Source: RGIG1681 sp045596905 (lineage in GTDB: Bacteria > Bacillota > Clostridia > Christensenellales > UBA1242). From it: a DNA stretch of 7,309 nucleotides. Under the pieces are notes generated by a model. That model saw nothing but the letters and a program-made list of their open reading frames with translations. It had not been told where the DNA came from and searched no databases. Where the stretch lies: positions 1 to 7,309 of the forward strand of contig JAZODG010000023.1 of NCBI GenBank assembly GCA_045596905.1, read 5' to 3'. Position 1 is the stretch's first letter. Every line of letters begins with the position of its first letter. Shown one piece after another: positions 6,166 to 7,309 of this stretch. Made by a program: the position numbers and the translations under genes.

Positions 6166-6218
6166 AACTATATTCTCATAAACGCTGAAAATTTCAGGGT
6201 TTATGAGGAAATATAGTT
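6166..6218. repeat. 53-bp imperfect palindrome (long hairpin) at the island junction
   Basis: Arms pair as AACTATATT (6166-6174) with AATATAGTT (6210-6218), and CTCATAAAC (6175-6183) with GTTTATGAG (6199-6207). CTGAA (6185-6189) pairs with TTCAG (6193-6197) around a 3-nt tip. The only interruptions are a 2-nt bulge (6208-6209) and one G-G mismatch, giving 23 base pairs. A few further pairs are possible outside with one bulged base. There is no T-run after it, so it is not a normal terminator. Candidate roles are a MITE-like element, a recombination or protein-binding site, or a structured RNA; the sequence does not decide. Confidence 0.75.
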
Positions 6219-6244
6219 GTTGAATTTTACTTAAATGACATCTA

Positions 6245-6308
6245 TATAATGTGTAGAGATGGAATTTGTGTTATAATGTCTTCAAAATTAGAGATTTTGT
6301 GTTATAAT
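6245..6308 (+). promoter_or_regulatory. Three successive -10 boxes, two within a repeated block, before the DUF6602-like gene
   Basis: TATAAT occurs at 6245-6250, 6272-6277 and 6303-6308. The last two lie in the identical 13-mer TTTGTGTTATAAT (6265-6277 and 6296-6308), each preceded by TAGAGAT (6254-6260 and 6289-6295), so a unit of about 31-35 bases is imperfectly duplicated. Both have the extended -10 TGT. The -35 sequences are poor (TTCAAA at 6281-6286 is the best for the last box). The proximal box would start RNA around 6315, leaving a leader of only about ten bases that still holds GAGG. The other two would give longer leaders. Confidence 0.6.
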
Positions 6309-6314
6309 AATTAT

Positions 6315-6318
6315 GAGG
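6315..6318 (+). promoter_or_regulatory. Ribosome binding site that favours ATG 6325
   Basis: GAGG at 6315-6318 sits six bases before ATG 6325. The earlier in-frame ATG at 6313 overlaps it, has no ribosome site of its own, and lies at or before the predicted RNA start of the proximal promoter. Confidence 0.55.
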
Positions 6319-6324
6319 TACGTT

Positions 6325-7215
6325 ATGGAAAAAAGATTTAATATTTCTCAGTTTATTGAAAATTTAGGTGAAGATTTAGTTACTGTTTTTAGCCGGTCAT
6401 CTAGTCTGGGTATTCATCCTGATGAGGTTGGCAAGTTAAAAGAAATTAATATAGCAAAACAGATAGAGTCAATACTTCCCAGTGGGGTTGGAATCGGAAG
6501 AGGATTTGTGTTTGATTCCGAGGGGAATATTTCTAATCAGTGCGATTTGATTCTATATGAAAAGAATTTGATACCTGTATTTGTACGCAATGAAAATTAT
6601 GAATATTCATATTTTCCGTGTGAAGGGGTTATTGCAGTTGGAGAGATAAAAAGTTCATTAACAATTGAGGAATTGAAATCTTCAATTTGTAAATTAGAAA
6701 AAATAAAAACATTAAAAAGAAATTGCAAAAACAGACGTAATTTTAGGAAATTTTTATCTCCTCTAATCGCATATGGGGCAGAAAGTGAGATGTTTGATCC
6801 TATAGAAAAGAGTTATGATAACATTTTTACTTTTATTTTTTGCAAAAATAATTATGTGGCAATTGATACAATTTTTGAAATTTTAGAAACACAATTTAAA
6901 GATCATATGGAATATGCTACTGATAGAATTTATTCGTTAGATAAACCTATTATTTCAAGAATAATATTAGATGATACACAAAATGTTTTATGGGGAAATA
7001 AAAAGGCAACAGGGTTTGTTTCCATAAAAACAAATACAATTCCTTTCGGTGTTTTGATAAGTGATATTTCAACTTTTGTGAAATTTGGAAGAACACAAGC
7101 ATTTAATTTTTACGATTATTATAAAACTGATGATTTATATATTGAAAAAACAAAATTAATAGATGGAAATAAATTAAGCAAAAAGTTTTTTGATGATAGG
7201 AGTGAAGATGGTTAA
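6325..7215 (+). CDS. DUF6602-like protein with PD-(D/E)xK nuclease-type motifs
   Basis: This is a 296-aa protein starting at ATG 6325. Its N-terminal half has the pattern I associate with the DUF6602 family. KLKEINIAKQIESILP (37-52) is followed by a glycine-rich strand GVGIGRGFVFDSEG (54-67). NQCDLILYEK (71-80) carries Asp74, and FPCEGVIAVGEIKSSLT (97-113) carries Glu107-x-Lys109. Glu40, Asp74 and ExK match the order of the catalytic residues of PD-(D/E)xK nuclease folds, so a nucleic-acid-cleaving role is plausible but inferred. The C-terminal half (residues ~115-296) is aromatic- and lysine-rich and unassigned. No signal peptide or membrane segment is seen. The next gene overlaps its end by eight bases, so the products probably act together. 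Isoleucine is often ATA and the DNA is more AT-rich than in the SDR gene, which hints at horizontal transfer. DUF6602 proteins have been noted near phage-defence loci, but no activity is established here. Confidence 0.75.
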   Translation: MEKRFNISQFIENLGEDLVTVFSRSSSLGIHPDEVGKLKEINIAKQIESILPSGVGIGRGFVFDSEGNISNQCDLILYEKNLIPVFVRNENYEYSYFPCEGVIAVGEIKSSLTIEELKSSICKLEKIKTLKRNCKNRRNFRKFLSPLIAYGAESEMFDPIEKSYDNIFTFIFCKNNYVAIDTIFEILETQFKDHMEYATDRIYSLDKPIISRIILDDTQNVLWGNKKATGFVSIKTNTIPFGVLISDISTFVKFGRTQAFNFYDYYKTDDLYIEKTKLIDGNKLSKKFFDDRSEDG

Positions 7216-7309
7216 AATTAATATGTCACAATTTAGAACAAAAATGACACAAATAGAATCTAAACAAAGACAAACAATTTCTAAGTTGAATAATGCAATC
7301 AGTAATTAT
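7208..7309 (+). CDS. Start of a gene overlapping the DUF6602-like gene (3' end outside window), coiled-coil-like
   Basis: The frame opens at ATG 7208, inside the last codons of the preceding gene (TAA 7213-7215), and stays open to the window end for 34 codons. AGGAG at 7198-7202, five bases upstream, supports this start over the in-frame ATG at 7223. The visible N-terminus (MVKINMSQFRTKMTQIESK, then QRQTISKLNNAISNY) is polar, rich in Gln, Lys and Asn, lacks proline and glycine, and looks like the start of a long helix or coiled coil. The overlap indicates translational coupling. I cannot name the family from this fragment. The setting suggests it is the functional partner of the nuclease-like protein. 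Confidence 0.7.
   Translation, partial: MVKINMSQFRTKMTQIESKQRQTISKLNNAISNY

Overview
The window is AT-rich bacterial DNA using the standard bacterial code (tryptophan is TGG and no in-frame TGA is read through). It has Shine-Dalgarno sites of the AAGGAGG type, strong intrinsic terminators and extended -10 promoters. These features, the BspA-like leucine-rich repeats and the tryptophanyl-tRNA synthetase type suggest a low-GC Bacillota/Clostridia-like organism, plausibly an uncultured gut lineage. The lineage is an inference from style, not a proven assignment.

Layout. (1) 1-525: the 3' part of trpS, closed by a terminator. (2) 543-1380: a single gene for an SDR-family oxidoreductase with its own extended -10 promoter. 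A 13-bp bidirectional terminator at 1398-1430 separates it from the convergent gene. (3) 1429-3275, minus strand: a 587-aa protein with an HExxH zincin core near its N-terminus and a long helical C-terminal part of unknown role, with its own promoter. (4) 3393-6106, plus strand: a three-gene unit. It holds a 649-aa protein with a conserved N-terminal region and twelve uninterrupted 22-residue leucine-rich repeats, a 100-aa conserved-looking hypothetical protein, and a 114-aa miniature of the first gene product that keeps its first ~52 residues and about one repeat. The unit ends in a perfect 11-bp terminator hairpin. (5) 6107-6324: a gene-free junction with a GC-rich tRNA-3'-end-like patch, a 53-bp imperfect palindrome, and three successive TATAAT boxes. 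(6) 6325-7309: a DUF6602-like, PD-(D/E)xK-type nuclease-fold protein overlapped by a second gene that runs off the window. Codon choice here differs from the genes to the left.

The left two thirds reads as resident chromosome plus a lineage-specific LRR family. The part from about 6120 onward has the look of an accessory island edge: a tRNA-like relic, a palindrome, a change in codon use and a nuclease-like gene tightly coupled to a partner. The two most interesting points are this junction with its two-gene module, and the LRR gene with its miniature paralogue. No CRISPR array, complete tRNA, rRNA or transposase gene was seen.
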